NCBI GenBank assembly: GCA_902386205.1
Contig: CABMIH010000057.1
Location: 62,001 to 126,000, forward strand
Direction of reading: 5' to 3'
Source: an uncultured archaeon
GTDB lineage: Archaea; Halobacteriota; Methanosarcinia; Methanosarcinales; Methanoperedenaceae
Length of the DNA stretch: 64,000 nt
The notes beneath the pieces were generated by a model. It saw nothing but the letters and a program-made list of their open reading frames with translations, searched no databases and had not been told where the DNA came from. Both the position numbers and the translations under genes were made by a program. Position 1 is the first letter of the stretch; the number at the start of each line of letters is the position of its first letter. Shown here in pieces: positions 41,889-50,614 of the stretch.

Positions 41889-43020
41889 GAACCATAGTCG
41901 TATTTTTGACTTCCAGTATTTTATATCCTCCACGAACATCGCCGTTTTCATCAAACGTCTTGTCCCCGCTTACCCCTTTGTATGTGCGGCTGATTTGCGG
42001 GAGAGCATTTTTGATTTTCTCGCCGTCATTTCCCGCATCGGCTATTGCCAGGGCTGCAAGCATGGTAGCATCGTATTCGGTATCCGAATATATGCCGGGA
42101 TCTTTTCCATAGGTCTTTTTGTAAAGCTCTACAAAATTCTTATAAATCGCGTCTTCTTTCTCTTCCTGTTCCGATCTTCCCGGCGTGGTCAGGAGCATGC
42201 CTTCCATCTGTGCGGCCACATCGGTATTCTTGAACATGACCGGATCTGCAATGCCCTCTGCCGCGATCCATTTCTTCTTCAGGCCAAGCTGGCCCGCCTG
42301 CTGGAGTATGACTGATGCGTCCTGCGGATAACCAACATAGATCACCACATCAGGATTTGCTTTCTTTATGGAATCAAGTTCTGTCCTGTAATCTCCCTTG
42401 CCTGTTTCATAGCGGACGCTTGTAACTGTTCCATTGAAATTTTTCTTGAAAACATCTTCCATGCCGATGCCGTAGTCATTGTTCTCAACGAGTGTTGCGG
42501 CCTTTGTGTAGTTCTTTGCCACGGCAAGTTTGGCGATCGCTTCACCCTGCAGGAGATCGCTGGCGACTACCCTGAAGATATATTCGCCTGCATCTGTTAC
42601 TTTCAGGTTGGTCGATGAAGGGGAAATCATCACGACCTTGCTCTTTTCTGCATAAGGGGCCACAGCAAGGGTTTCAGAGCTTGAGACCGCCCCGATGATT
42701 ACCTGGACCTTATCCACATCGATAAGCTTTTTGGCAGCCTCTGCCGCCTTTGCAGGATTTGTACCCGTATCCTCGATTATCAGGGTAACATTGCTGCCGT
42801 TGATACCCTTTTTATTTATTTCCTGGGCCGCAAGCATGGCCCCGTTTGCCATCCCTTCTCCAATAGGTCCCAGGGCGCCCGTGTATGTTATCAGCACCCC
42901 GATCTTTATTGGTTCTGATTTCTGTTGTGTTCCAGCATTGCCTTTTCCGGTTTTGTCTCCGACACATCCGCTGGCAATGAGTATTAAAATCATCAAGCCA
43001 GCGAGTAACCATTTTTTCAT
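41845..43020 (-). CDS. Branched-chain amino acid-type substrate-binding lipoprotein (LivK/LivJ-like)
   Basis: This protein of about 391 residues is the external solute-binding subunit. I use the ATG at 43018-43020 because the signal peptide starts there: MKKWLLAGLMILILIASGC gives a basic start, a hydrophobic stretch and lipobox ASGC. The type I periplasmic-binding fold is visible as IKIGVLITYTGALGPIGEGMANGAMLAAQEINKKG and further AVAPYAEKSKVVMISPSSTNLK. It is convergent with livF and probably feeds the LivHMGF transporter. Its own promoter would lie in the 96 bases before 43117. Confidence 0.9.
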   Translation of the reverse strand: MKKWLLAGLMILILIASGCVGDKTGKGNAGTQQKSEPIKIGVLITYTGALGPIGEGMANGAMLAAQEINKKGINGSNVTLIIEDTGTNPAKAAEAAKKLIDVDKVQVIIGAVSSSETLAVAPYAEKSKVVMISPSSTNLKVTDAGEYIFRVVASDLLQGEAIAKLAVAKNYTKAATLVENNDYGIGMEDVFKKNFNGTVTSVRYETGKGDYRTELDSIKKANPDVVIYVGYPQDASVILQQAGQLGLKKKWIAAEGIADPVMFKNTDVAAQMEGMLLTTPGRSEQEEKEDAIYKNFVELYKKTYGKDPGIYSDTEYDATMLAALAIADAGNDGEKIKNALPQISRTYKGVSGDKTFDENGDVRGGYKILEVKNTTMVPIGSWSPASGIGFQ

Positions 43021-43108
43021 TATTATACCACCAGGCATTATTGATATTGTACATGTTTAAAAAACCTTTGCATTTTGTAATTCAACCAGAAAATCGTCGC
43101 CAAAAAGG

Positions 43109-43195
43109 TCAGGTATTCATGAAACAGGTTTCATGTATTTATAAATCGAATATTTAATGTTCGGTGCGGTTTTCCTGCAGACCTTTTTTATGAAT
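43109..43195. repeat. Direct repeat copy B flanking the liv cassette
   Basis: This is the second copy of the segment at 38554-38620: TATTCATGAAACAG and ATGTATTT near 43113-43140, then GCAGACCTTTTTTATGAA near 43178-43195. It covers the 3' end of the 55-residue protein gene. Confidence 0.55.
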
Positions 43196-43284
43196 CGCTC
43201 TGCATCTTTTACAGATACGAATCCTCTTACGATTCCGCCATTCCATTCAACGGCAATATCTTCTATCGAAGTTTTTTTTTCCAT
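43117..43284 (-). CDS. 55-residue small protein
   Basis: This is a minus-strand open frame from the ATG at 43282-43284 to the TGA at 43117-43119. It reads MEKKTSIEDIAVEWNGGIV, then RGFVSVKDAERFIKKVC, then a basic C-terminus ending KPVS. The hydrophobic and charged pattern looks like a folded alpha/beta protein and not a random frame. The closest sequence I see is the 3' part of a degenerate minus-strand frame at 38560-38640, which ends KKVCNVRKYIRTVS. The upstream inverted repeat at 43332-43364 may control it. Family and function are unknown. Confidence 0.55.
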   Translation of the reverse strand: MEKKTSIEDIAVEWNGGIVRGFVSVKDAERFIKKVCRKTAPNIKYSIYKYMKPVS

Positions 43285-43331
43285 AAAGCACACCACCCTT
43301 CGCCACGTCCAAGCCTTTTTGATACCTATGC

Positions 43332-43364
43332 ATTTATGTGGTATAAATATTTAACTACATAAAT
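43332..43364. promoter_or_regulatory. Inverted repeat between divergent small protein and lipoprotein genes
   Basis: ATTTATGTGGT (43332-43342) and ACTACATAAAT (43354-43364) match as inverted arms at 10 of 11 positions, with centres 22 bases apart, that is two helical turns. The spacer ATAAATATTTA has the character of a TATA box. This is a likely operator over a promoter. Confidence 0.55.
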
Positions 43365-43458
43365 ACTAATAATTACTATAGTTATAATTATGAGCCTTGG
43401 ATTTTTGGGGATGGCAAACATTAAGTATAAAACAAGCTTTTACCCCTTCGGGAAAAAC

Positions 43459-44052
43459 ATGGAAAAGGGATATTTCATTATCATCTTATTATTGATATCT
43501 GTGGCATTAAGCGGATGCATTAACCAGGATGATGGCAAGCTTGAAGCTTTAGAAAAAGAAGTTCATGAACTAAAAGATCAGATAAGTGAATTAGAAAAGC
43601 AGCGAGTTACGCCTTTACCGACCCCTTCCAGAATTGAATCTCCCAGTGTCCCTGAAGAAACCCCATCTCCTGCAGATACTACGCCTGCACAGGCAATTAC
43701 AGAAAATATTACACAAAATAAAACATACAAAGTATTACCTTCGGGTTCCCTGTTTGTAACAAGTGAAATGGAAAATCCTATCAAGTGGGGTAATGGAAGT
43801 TATGAGCTTCAATCAGTGAGAGTAGAAATAATAAATCAACAGGATGCTCAATTATCTTTAAAAGCACAAATCATAGCTGACGATAAAATTCTTGAAGAAA
43901 AAACGTTCACTCTCGAAAAAGCTGGCAGCAGTTATGAGTTTTCAAATGACAGACAACATTATGTAAATAATACAAATTTAACCCTTAGACTGCTTATCCA
44001 GGGTTATGAACCGGTGGACTACGAGATTAAGAAAATAGACAGTTTTATTTGA
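43459..44052 (+). CDS. Lipoprotein with short coiled coil
   Basis: This is a protein of 197 residues from the ATG at 43459, chosen because a signal peptide starts here (MEKGYFIIILLLISVALSGC with lipobox LSGC); an upstream start at 43390 would bury it. After the lipid site, about 25 residues of heptad pattern (LEALEKEVHELKDQISELEKQ) form a coiled coil. A Pro/Thr-rich linker follows, with VPEETPSPADTTP, and then a beta-rich domain with repeated N-glycosylation-like NxT sites. No family was recognised. It is transcribed away from the 55-residue gene and across the inverted repeat. Confidence 0.7.
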   Translation: MEKGYFIIILLLISVALSGCINQDDGKLEALEKEVHELKDQISELEKQRVTPLPTPSRIESPSVPEETPSPADTTPAQAITENITQNKTYKVLPSGSLFVTSEMENPIKWGNGSYELQSVRVEIINQQDAQLSLKAQIIADDKILEEKTFTLEKAGSSYEFSNDRQHYVNNTNLTLRLLIQGYEPVDYEIKKIDSFI

Positions 44053-44070
44053 TTTCCACTTTATGGAGAT

Positions 44071-44763
44071 TTATTGTTGCGTATCGCTTGCTATCCTGCC
44101 GTCCCGCATTGTAATCCTCCTTAAGGTCTTCTCAGCCACATCCATATCATGGGTAACCACAAGGATGGTCTGGCCCTTTTCACATAATTCCTTAAGGAGA
44201 GCGACTATCATATCCCGCGTTTTCGTATCTACTTCACCTGTGGGCTCATCTGCAAGGATTATGGCCGGATGATTTGCCATGGCCCTCGCAATGGCGACGC
44301 GCTGCTGCTCCCCCCCGGATAATTCGGAAGGTTTGTGCTTCATCCTCCCGCCCAGTCCCATCTGCGCGAGGAGTTCTATTGCCCTTTCTTTTCGTATATG
44401 TTTTGAGACCCTTGCAAAACGCATCGCAATATCCACGTTTTCAAGCGCCGTGAGCGTGGGAATAAGGTTGAAGCGCTGGAACACGAAACCGATCTTTTCC
44501 CTTCTGATTTTTGGCGCATCGCCCTCTTTTACCTTCGTGACCTCCATCCCGTCGATAAATACGCTGCCGCTTGTGGGCTTATCAAGAAGGCCCATCATCG
44601 AGAGGAGTGTGGATTTCCCACTGCCCGAAGGCCCCACGATACTTATGAACTCCCCTTTTTTCACGTCAAAACTGACATCTGTGAGAGCATGTACCGGTAT
44701 TTTGCCCTGCATATATGTTTTCGAAAGGTTCCTGACCCTCAATACGGGTTCACTTTCATTCAC
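44071..44763 (-). CDS. MacB/LolD-type ABC exporter ATPase
   Basis: This 230-residue ATP-binding subunit has Walker A GPSGSGKST at about 42-50, Q-loop FVFQRFNL, the signature ELSGGEQQRVAIARAMA, Walker B IILADEPTGEVD and VVTHD. It partners the permeases encoded next to it. The fold belongs to the type VII exporter group, which carries lipoproteins, peptides or drugs or acts as a mechanotransducer. It overlaps the first permease gene by 8 bases. Confidence 0.9.
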   Translation of the reverse strand: MNESEPVLRVRNLSKTYMQGKIPVHALTDVSFDVKKGEFISIVGPSGSGKSTLLSMMGLLDKPTSGSVFIDGMEVTKVKEGDAPKIRREKIGFVFQRFNLIPTLTALENVDIAMRFARVSKHIRKERAIELLAQMGLGGRMKHKPSELSGGEQQRVAIARAMANHPAIILADEPTGEVDTKTRDMIVALLKELCEKGQTILVVTHDMDVAEKTLRRITMRDGRIASDTQQ

Positions 44764-45940
44764 GGCGCATCGCCTCCATCGGTTTCATTCTTGCCGCCCT
44801 GTAAGCCGGGATACTGCCCGATATTATCCCAAGAAGTGTCGCGAACAATAAAGCTACAATCACTAGCCTTGGCGTGATAGCGAAAATTACCGCTCCCATG
44901 GACGCCATGTACTCGTTCATATAATATATGAAGATCCCGCCCCCTGCAATGCCAATGATCCCCCCCAGTATCCCCATAAGTGCTGCCTCCCCTACTGTCA
45001 AATAAAGAATGTCTTTTACCTCTGCGCCCATTGCTTTCATGAGCCCGAACTCTTTTGTTCTTTCTGAGACCGACATCAGCATCGTGTTCATAATACTAAG
45101 TCCTCCAATGATGGCTGCAAGCACGGCCGAGCTTAATGTTATTAAACTGATAACCACCATGGATTGTTCTATCTGTTTCCTGAGCTGGTTGGGTGAAAAC
45201 GTCGCGACATTTTCAACATTCAGCTCAATTCTTTTTGCAAGGTCATCTGCATCGGCATCAGGCTCAGGGATGACCCAGATGTATGTCAGCGTGTTATCCA
45301 TGTCGTAGAATTTCTGCGCCGTATCAAGGGGAACACCGATTATGTAATCAAAATCCGTACCCGTGAATTCCATTATCCCGACGACAGTGAAATTCCTTGT
45401 ATGTGTGATTGTCGAGGCACGAACGAACCGCTTGGATTTTACCTCGATCTCATCTCCTGCATGAAGTTTGCGCTGTCGGGCAACATTGCTCCCGATAACT
45501 GTCCTGTAACTATCCCCGGGAACAAGGAGCCTGCCTTCCGTGAGTTTAATGTCTTTCAAGGTGGCGGCCTGTTTTTCAGGCTCCAGGCCCACGACAAAAT
45601 TCCCAAAAATCCCGAGGCTTTCCACGTCATAAGGCATCCACAATAATCCATAGGCATCGAGGACGCCAGGGATGCTTTTGACTTTACTGACCTTGGAGTC
45701 GTCAAGGCTCCCGCCAAAGAAACCGCTTTCCGGCAGCACATGAATCTTATCCGCCATGAGGCTCAATCCCCGGTCAACATGGAGATTGAAGTATTCCGAC
45801 ATCCCTCCCATGACCATTACCGCAAAAATCCCAAGGCCTATACCGAACACTGTTAAGCCTGTCCTGAGTTTTCTCTGAATTATGTTCCTGAGAATAAGGT
45901 CAAGCATCCGGACACCTTCCAGCCAGGCCTTCAATTGCAT
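44756..45940 (-). CDS. FtsX/MacB-type permease (paralogue 1)
   Basis: This 394-residue permease has one N-terminal transmembrane helix (about residue 18-42), a large extracellular MacB-type periplasmic core, and three C-terminal helices from about 270 on. The C-terminal pattern NTMLMSVSERTKEFGLMKAMGAEVKDILYLTVGEAALMGILGG is typical of the FtsX group. It is a diverged copy of the next permease. The start is uncertain: MLDLILRNIIQRKLRTG at residue 13 is the natural N-terminus, giving a start near 45904. Confidence 0.85.
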   Translation of the reverse strand: MQLKAWLEGVRMLDLILRNIIQRKLRTGLTVFGIGLGIFAVMVMGGMSEYFNLHVDRGLSLMADKIHVLPESGFFGGSLDDSKVSKVKSIPGVLDAYGLLWMPYDVESLGIFGNFVVGLEPEKQAATLKDIKLTEGRLLVPGDSYRTVIGSNVARQRKLHAGDEIEVKSKRFVRASTITHTRNFTVVGIMEFTGTDFDYIIGVPLDTAQKFYDMDNTLTYIWVIPEPDADADDLAKRIELNVENVATFSPNQLRKQIEQSMVVISLITLSSAVLAAIIGGLSIMNTMLMSVSERTKEFGLMKAMGAEVKDILYLTVGEAALMGILGGIIGIAGGGIFIYYMNEYMASMGAVIFAITPRLVIVALLFATLLGIISGSIPAYRAARMKPMEAMRRE

Positions 45941-47085
45941 TATTCATACCGCAGCGCCTCCATCGGGCTCATTTTAGCTGCCCTGTAAGCCGGATAAGTC
46001 CCTGAAACGATGCCAAGTAAAGTGGCGAAAGACATGGCTATTGCAAGAAGCCTCGGGGTAATTACAAAAAGAACTACCGCAAAATTGCTGTTCATATAAT
46101 ACACAAGGGCTGCACCGCCTGCTATTCCGATAATGCCGCCTATCACTCCCATGAGCGCCGCTTCCCCGACCGTCATGAAAAGTATGTCTTTTGTTTCTGC
46201 GCCCAGAGCCTTCATAAGCCCGAATTCTTTTGTCCTTTCAGATACCGACATCAACATCGTGTTGGTGACGCTGAGTCCCCCTATGATGGCTGCAAGAGCC
46301 GCCGCGCTTATCGTTACCAGGCTGAAAATGATAAGGGCCTGCTCTATCTGTTTCCTGAGCTGCTCGGGTGAGAACGTCTTTACTTTCTCAACGTTCAATT
46401 CTATCCTTTTTGAAAGGTCTTCAGGGTCCGTATTGGGTTCAGGGACTGCCAGGATCATTGTTACACCGTTCCCTAACTCGTAGAATTTCTGCGCCCTGTC
46501 AAGCGGTACGATAACGCCGCTGTCAAAAAAAGACCCCGTGTATTCCATTATTCCGACTACCGTGAAATTCCTTGTATGGGTTATGGACGCCGCCCTCTGG
46601 ACTTTCTTTGATTTGATCTCAAGTTCGTCCCCTACCTTCAGTTTGAATTCACGAGCAATGCTGCTGCCAACGACAGCCCTGTAACCGTCCCCTGTAACAA
46701 GGTATCTCCCACCTGTCAGTTTTGTATCTTTCAATGTAATTTGCGTTTTCTCAGGAGGAATTCCAATGACCACATTCCCGCCACCGAATCCGAGGTTTTC
46801 AGGGTCAAGAGAAGCCTGTAACAGGCCGTAGGCATCCGAAACCCCTGCGACCCTTTTAACTTCCCTGACCGTGGATTCGGTAAGGCCGCCTCCTAAGAAC
46901 CCGCTTTCAGGCATCACGCGGATCTTGTCTGCTGTCAGGCTGATGGACTTGTCAAAAGTGAGATTGAAATTCTCAGACATGCTGCCCATGACGATAACCG
47001 CAAAAATACCGAGGGCTATACCGAATACCGTAAGCCCCGACCTTAATTTCCGGTGAGTGATATTCTTGAGGATAAGATCAAACAT
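45940..47085 (-). CDS. FtsX/MacB-type permease (paralogue 2)
   Basis: This 381-residue permease has the same arrangement as the neighbouring gene: MFDLILKNITHRKLRSGLTVFGIALGIFAVIVMG at the N-terminus, a MacB-like core, and NTMLMSVSERTKEFGLMKALGAETKDILFMTVGEAALMGVIGG. The two permeases probably form a heterodimer with one ATPase dimer. It begins exactly at the stop of the upstream surface-protein gene. Confidence 0.87.
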   Translation of the reverse strand: MFDLILKNITHRKLRSGLTVFGIALGIFAVIVMGSMSENFNLTFDKSISLTADKIRVMPESGFLGGGLTESTVREVKRVAGVSDAYGLLQASLDPENLGFGGGNVVIGIPPEKTQITLKDTKLTGGRYLVTGDGYRAVVGSSIAREFKLKVGDELEIKSKKVQRAASITHTRNFTVVGIMEYTGSFFDSGVIVPLDRAQKFYELGNGVTMILAVPEPNTDPEDLSKRIELNVEKVKTFSPEQLRKQIEQALIIFSLVTISAAALAAIIGGLSVTNTMLMSVSERTKEFGLMKALGAETKDILFMTVGEAALMGVIGGIIGIAGGAALVYYMNSNFAVVLFVITPRLLAIAMSFATLLGIVSGTYPAYRAAKMSPMEALRYE

Positions 47086-48158
47086 TACCCACCTTTTAAC
47101 CGTCTTGCGGCTGCCAGTAATGCTATGATAGAAAGAAGCGCTGCGAATCCGGGGGTGCTTTTTGCCGGTGTGGTTGCCGTAACAGAAGGTATCTCAGGAA
47201 TCCGCAGAACGGTTTCATATTTATCGAGCGTGATATCTTCCTTATTTGCAGCCCGTATCTCAACATCATAAGTCCCGGGTGCAAGTCCTTTCCATACTAC
47301 TCCCGCGGTATCTTCTTTTCCAGATACGAGTATCTCTTCGACCTGCTGGCGGAAAACCTTTGTTTCGTTTGTTGCCCTGTTTATTGTCCTGACGACTATG
47401 AAGCCATCAAACGGCACCTGGGACTTGCCGCGCAGCGTCACGCTGGCGCCGTATTCATCCACCTGCACATCATCGGGGAGGATCTCGACATCCTGATTTG
47501 CCGTGAAATAAGCTATATATGTATTGACAAGGGGGGACGCATATAACCTGTGCGTATATATTTTTGCCCTGACCGTATATTTTTTGGAATCGGTAAGCAG
47601 AAAAGGCCAGGATATCTTGATCTCAGTATTAGTGGTGAGAGTCATATCTTCTTCGGTCTTTGTGTAAACTATATCGTTATTATCCAGCAGCTCAATTTTT
47701 ATATCGGTCGCACTGGGATTAAAGGGACGCAGCAATAACTGTACGCCGCTGTTCGTGGGTGAGAAATCAACCACATGAAAACTTGGTAAAGAGACAGTAC
47801 CATACGAAACCTGGTAAGACATGGATGACTGGAGGCTGCTTTCATCGTATAAACTGACCTTTGCGGTGTAGTAATCGTGTTGGGGTTTTTTCTCCCAGAT
47901 AATCACCTTTGTCAGAGGTTCGCCTGCCTTTATGTCAAAGGGTGCTTCGTGTGATTCTACCAGGCTTCCCGCGTAAAAAAGCTCAAAAACCGCTTTCCCC
48001 TGGAAATCCCGGGTGGAATTGAAAGTAACATCCGCGCTTGTGAAATCAGAAAAAAAATCCGATATTTCAACCCGTGCCGAGGCTGAATTAACAAGGGCAA
48101 AAATAAATAAGACTGATAATACGAATCGATTAATTAGCTTTCTATTGTTTGAATACAT
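47085..48158 (-). CDS. Secreted surface protein with PGF-CTERM-like tail
   Basis: The 357-residue protein has an N-terminal signal peptide (RFVLSVLFIFALVNSASA) and a body of beta-rich repeats that look like Ig/CARDB-type domains. The C-terminus reads STPGFAALLSIIALLAAARRLKGG: a PGF motif, a hydrophobic helix and a basic end, the pattern recognised by archaeosortase for lipid attachment. It should be the extracytoplasmic partner of the ABC exporter encoded downstream. The substrate is unknown. Confidence 0.8.
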   Translation of the reverse strand: MYSNNRKLINRFVLSVLFIFALVNSASARVEISDFFSDFTSADVTFNSTRDFQGKAVFELFYAGSLVESHEAPFDIKAGEPLTKVIIWEKKPQHDYYTAKVSLYDESSLQSSMSYQVSYGTVSLPSFHVVDFSPTNSGVQLLLRPFNPSATDIKIELLDNNDIVYTKTEEDMTLTTNTEIKISWPFLLTDSKKYTVRAKIYTHRLYASPLVNTYIAYFTANQDVEILPDDVQVDEYGASVTLRGKSQVPFDGFIVVRTINRATNETKVFRQQVEEILVSGKEDTAGVVWKGLAPGTYDVEIRAANKEDITLDKYETVLRIPEIPSVTATTPAKSTPGFAALLSIIALLAAARRLKGG

Positions 48159-48238
48159 AAAACTCCTTGTGATATTTAATTCGATTTGCCATAAATGCTT
48201 TCTCTTTTTTTGTTCAGTTTAATTAACGTCTGTCATAT

Positions 48239-49600
48239 TCAATAATCTTTATATGCATTTTTCATCTGTTTGGAAACTTTCATGGTGAGATATATCAAAC
48301 TCGGTATTTCTTTTAATGGATATTTCATCATGAATGAAATACTTTTTCCCGGAGATTTTGCATCGAAATACAATGAATTGAGATTCTTGAAGAATTCTTT
48401 TAAAGGAAGTTTCGTGGGAAGCTCGGTATGAATAAAATCAAAAAGATCATAATCAGTGGTAATGAGACTGCTTTTAACTTCTTCATAAAAATCTGTCCCT
48501 GGTAAAGGAGTAAGAACGGAAAAGCTTGGAAAACTGAGTTCTAATCCCCTGCAGTATTTTATAAAATCTTTAAAATCTTCTTCGCTAAAATCCGGTCTTA
48601 CAATGAACGAAGCATATATCTCTATATCATTTGATTGCAGTATTTTAACTGCCTCTTGATTATTTTCGACAGTCGATCCTTTATTTATATATTTAAGATC
48701 TTCATCCCTGAAAAATTCAAGCCCTACAAAAACCCTTTCCAGTCCTATATCTTTCCATATTTTTATAAGTTCCGGATTTTTTACGATCGTATCGCTTCTT
48801 CCATAAAGGAAATAACGTTTTTTGATCCCGGCTTCCTTAATCAGTTCAGCAAGGATCTTCATCCTTCTGGCATCGACCATAGATTCATCATCGGCAAAAA
48901 AAACATATTTTTCCTTGATCTGAGATAGCTCCCTGACAATGTTTTCCGGCTTTCTTTTCAGATACTTCCCGCCTGTGAGCTTCCACAGCGCACAGAAATT
49001 GCACCTGTTTGGACATCCCTTTGATGTGCGTATCGATGCAAGCGGTCTCATCCATTCGCTGAAATAATGTTTTCTGTATTTTTCTGTCAGCTCTCTTGCC
49101 GGAAAAGGAAAAATATCAAGGTCAGTTACCGGTTCGGGTGGATTCATTACCCGCTCTTTACCTTTCAAATAAGATATCCCGGCGATTCCATCAAACGGTC
49201 TTTTAGAAACAAGTCTTGAAATGATCTCCCTGAAAACAAAAACTCCTTCTCCCATTACTACAAGATCGATGTCGGGAGTAAAGAAATCGGCAGGTACCAC
49301 CGTTGCATGATGACCGCCAACAACGGTAAAGATACCCGGATCAATAGTTTTAATTTTATTAAAAAGTTTTTTGACTGTATTCACATGAACGGTATATGCT
49401 GTGATCCCGACAACATCCGGTCTGAATTTTTGCATTTCCGAATCAAGGTCTTTGTCAAGTCGCATATCAAGTATTCTTACTTCATGACCGCCTTTGACGC
49501 CGGAAGCTAAATATTCCAGAGCAAGTGGCTCATAAATGAATACATCCTCTCCACCAATCGTTTTCTGTGCCTTTGCTGGCTGTATCAGTAATATTTTCAT
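48239..49600 (-). CDS. B12-binding-domain radical SAM protein
   Basis: This is a protein of about 453 residues from the ATG at 49598-49600. I chose it because a GGGAG lies before it and because the upstream esterase ends at 49605; a start at 49645 would overlap. The N-terminal domain has the cobalamin-binding pattern EYLASGVKGGHEVRILDMRLD and later VVMGEG. The radical SAM cluster is KGCPNRCNFC. The last part of about 150 residues is a helical C-terminal domain. Proteins of this class carry out methylation, ring formation or other radical steps. The substrate is unknown. Confidence 0.87.
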   Translation of the reverse strand: MKILLIQPAKAQKTIGGEDVFIYEPLALEYLASGVKGGHEVRILDMRLDKDLDSEMQKFRPDVVGITAYTVHVNTVKKLFNKIKTIDPGIFTVVGGHHATVVPADFFTPDIDLVVMGEGVFVFREIISRLVSKRPFDGIAGISYLKGKERVMNPPEPVTDLDIFPFPARELTEKYRKHYFSEWMRPLASIRTSKGCPNRCNFCALWKLTGGKYLKRKPENIVRELSQIKEKYVFFADDESMVDARRMKILAELIKEAGIKKRYFLYGRSDTIVKNPELIKIWKDIGLERVFVGLEFFRDEDLKYINKGSTVENNQEAVKILQSNDIEIYASFIVRPDFSEEDFKDFIKYCRGLELSFPSFSVLTPLPGTDFYEEVKSSLITTDYDLFDFIHTELPTKLPLKEFFKNLNSLYFDAKSPGKSISFMMKYPLKEIPSLIYLTMKVSKQMKNAYKDY

Positions 49601-49604
49601 AGTA

Positions 49605-50525
49605 TTATACTCCCAAGTGTTTCTTAACAAAGACACCGATTTCATTTATCGCCTGTCGTGCCTCTGGTAATGAGAGTCCAGTGGACTGAAAAACATGCCA
49701 CATGCCGTCCCAAACCTTTAACGTAACATCTACCCCTGCATTTCTGGCTTTATCAGCGAATCTTGTTGAATCGCTGAGCATAATTTCATGGCTGCCAACT
49801 TGAATCAGCATTGGCGGAAGCCCATGCAGGTCAGCATAAAGAGGTGATATTAATGGATGGCAGGGGTCGTTGTTTCCTATGTAAAGTTTAATCATGGAAA
49901 GCACATCAACGGTAAGCATCGGGTCTATATTTGCATTGGTCTTTATTGACCCGCCACTCCAACTCAAATCTGTATCTGGTGATAAACAAACCACCGCAGA
50001 TGGAAGAGGGCTTTTTTGGTCTCGAAGCGAAATGATAGAGGCTAAACATAAATTTCCTCCAGCGGAGTCTCCTGCAATAACGATATTATGCGGTGAAATG
50101 CCCTCATTTAATAACCATCTATAACCTGCAATAGTATCATCCAAAGGAGTAGGGAACGGATGTTCGGGTGCTAAACGGTACTCCAGTAATAAAACTCGAA
50201 CATTACTCGCTTCTGCTATATACGCAGCCAGTGCCCGATAAGTATTACATGAACCCATAAAGTGCCCGCCACCATGTATATATAATATTACTTTATCCCT
50301 GGTAGACTTTAAGGGTATAATCCATTCCGAAGGAAGTCCTCCCACACTTACAGGTAATACCTCAATGTTTTTAGGTAATCTAAGCCATCTGGCATTCTTT
50401 TTGACATTGTTTTCTATTTTCTGACGAAGTTCCAATACCGGTGCATTCCAGGAGTTCTTATACATTTTTCTTATTATAATGCGGTCTATATAACCTTGCC
50501 AGCTTACCATTCTTTTACCCCCCAT
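49605..50525 (-). CDS. Alpha/beta-hydrolase, HSL-family esterase
   Basis: This 306-residue enzyme of the hormone-sensitive-lipase group has the oxyanion motif IHGGGHFMGS at about residues 83-92. The nucleophile elbow GDSAGGN follows, with Ser at about 155. The Asp and His of the triad are in the segments DPMLTVD and DGMWHVFQ. It has no signal peptide, so it acts in the cytoplasm. The upstream and downstream neighbours are the radical SAM protein and the dikinase, but there is no evident common pathway. Confidence 0.87.
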   Translation of the reverse strand: MGGKRMVSWQGYIDRIIIRKMYKNSWNAPVLELRQKIENNVKKNARWLRLPKNIEVLPVSVGGLPSEWIIPLKSTRDKVILYIHGGGHFMGSCNTYRALAAYIAEASNVRVLLLEYRLAPEHPFPTPLDDTIAGYRWLLNEGISPHNIVIAGDSAGGNLCLASIISLRDQKSPLPSAVVCLSPDTDLSWSGGSIKTNANIDPMLTVDVLSMIKLYIGNNDPCHPLISPLYADLHGLPPMLIQVGSHEIMLSDSTRFADKARNAGVDVTLKVWDGMWHVFQSTGLSLPEARQAINEIGVFVKKHLGV

Positions 50526-50614
50526 CCTACCAGTAATATTTTCATGATATTATTCTCCTTGCGCATTTCAGAAATATTTTTGCCAATTTATTTATTTTCA
50601 TTTGTTCCTCCTCT

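Noticed and set aside
49601..49645. Upstream start of the radical SAM protein
   Set aside because: It would overlap the esterase gene by 41 bases, and the GGGAG site lies directly before the later ATG, where the cobalamin-binding domain starts.
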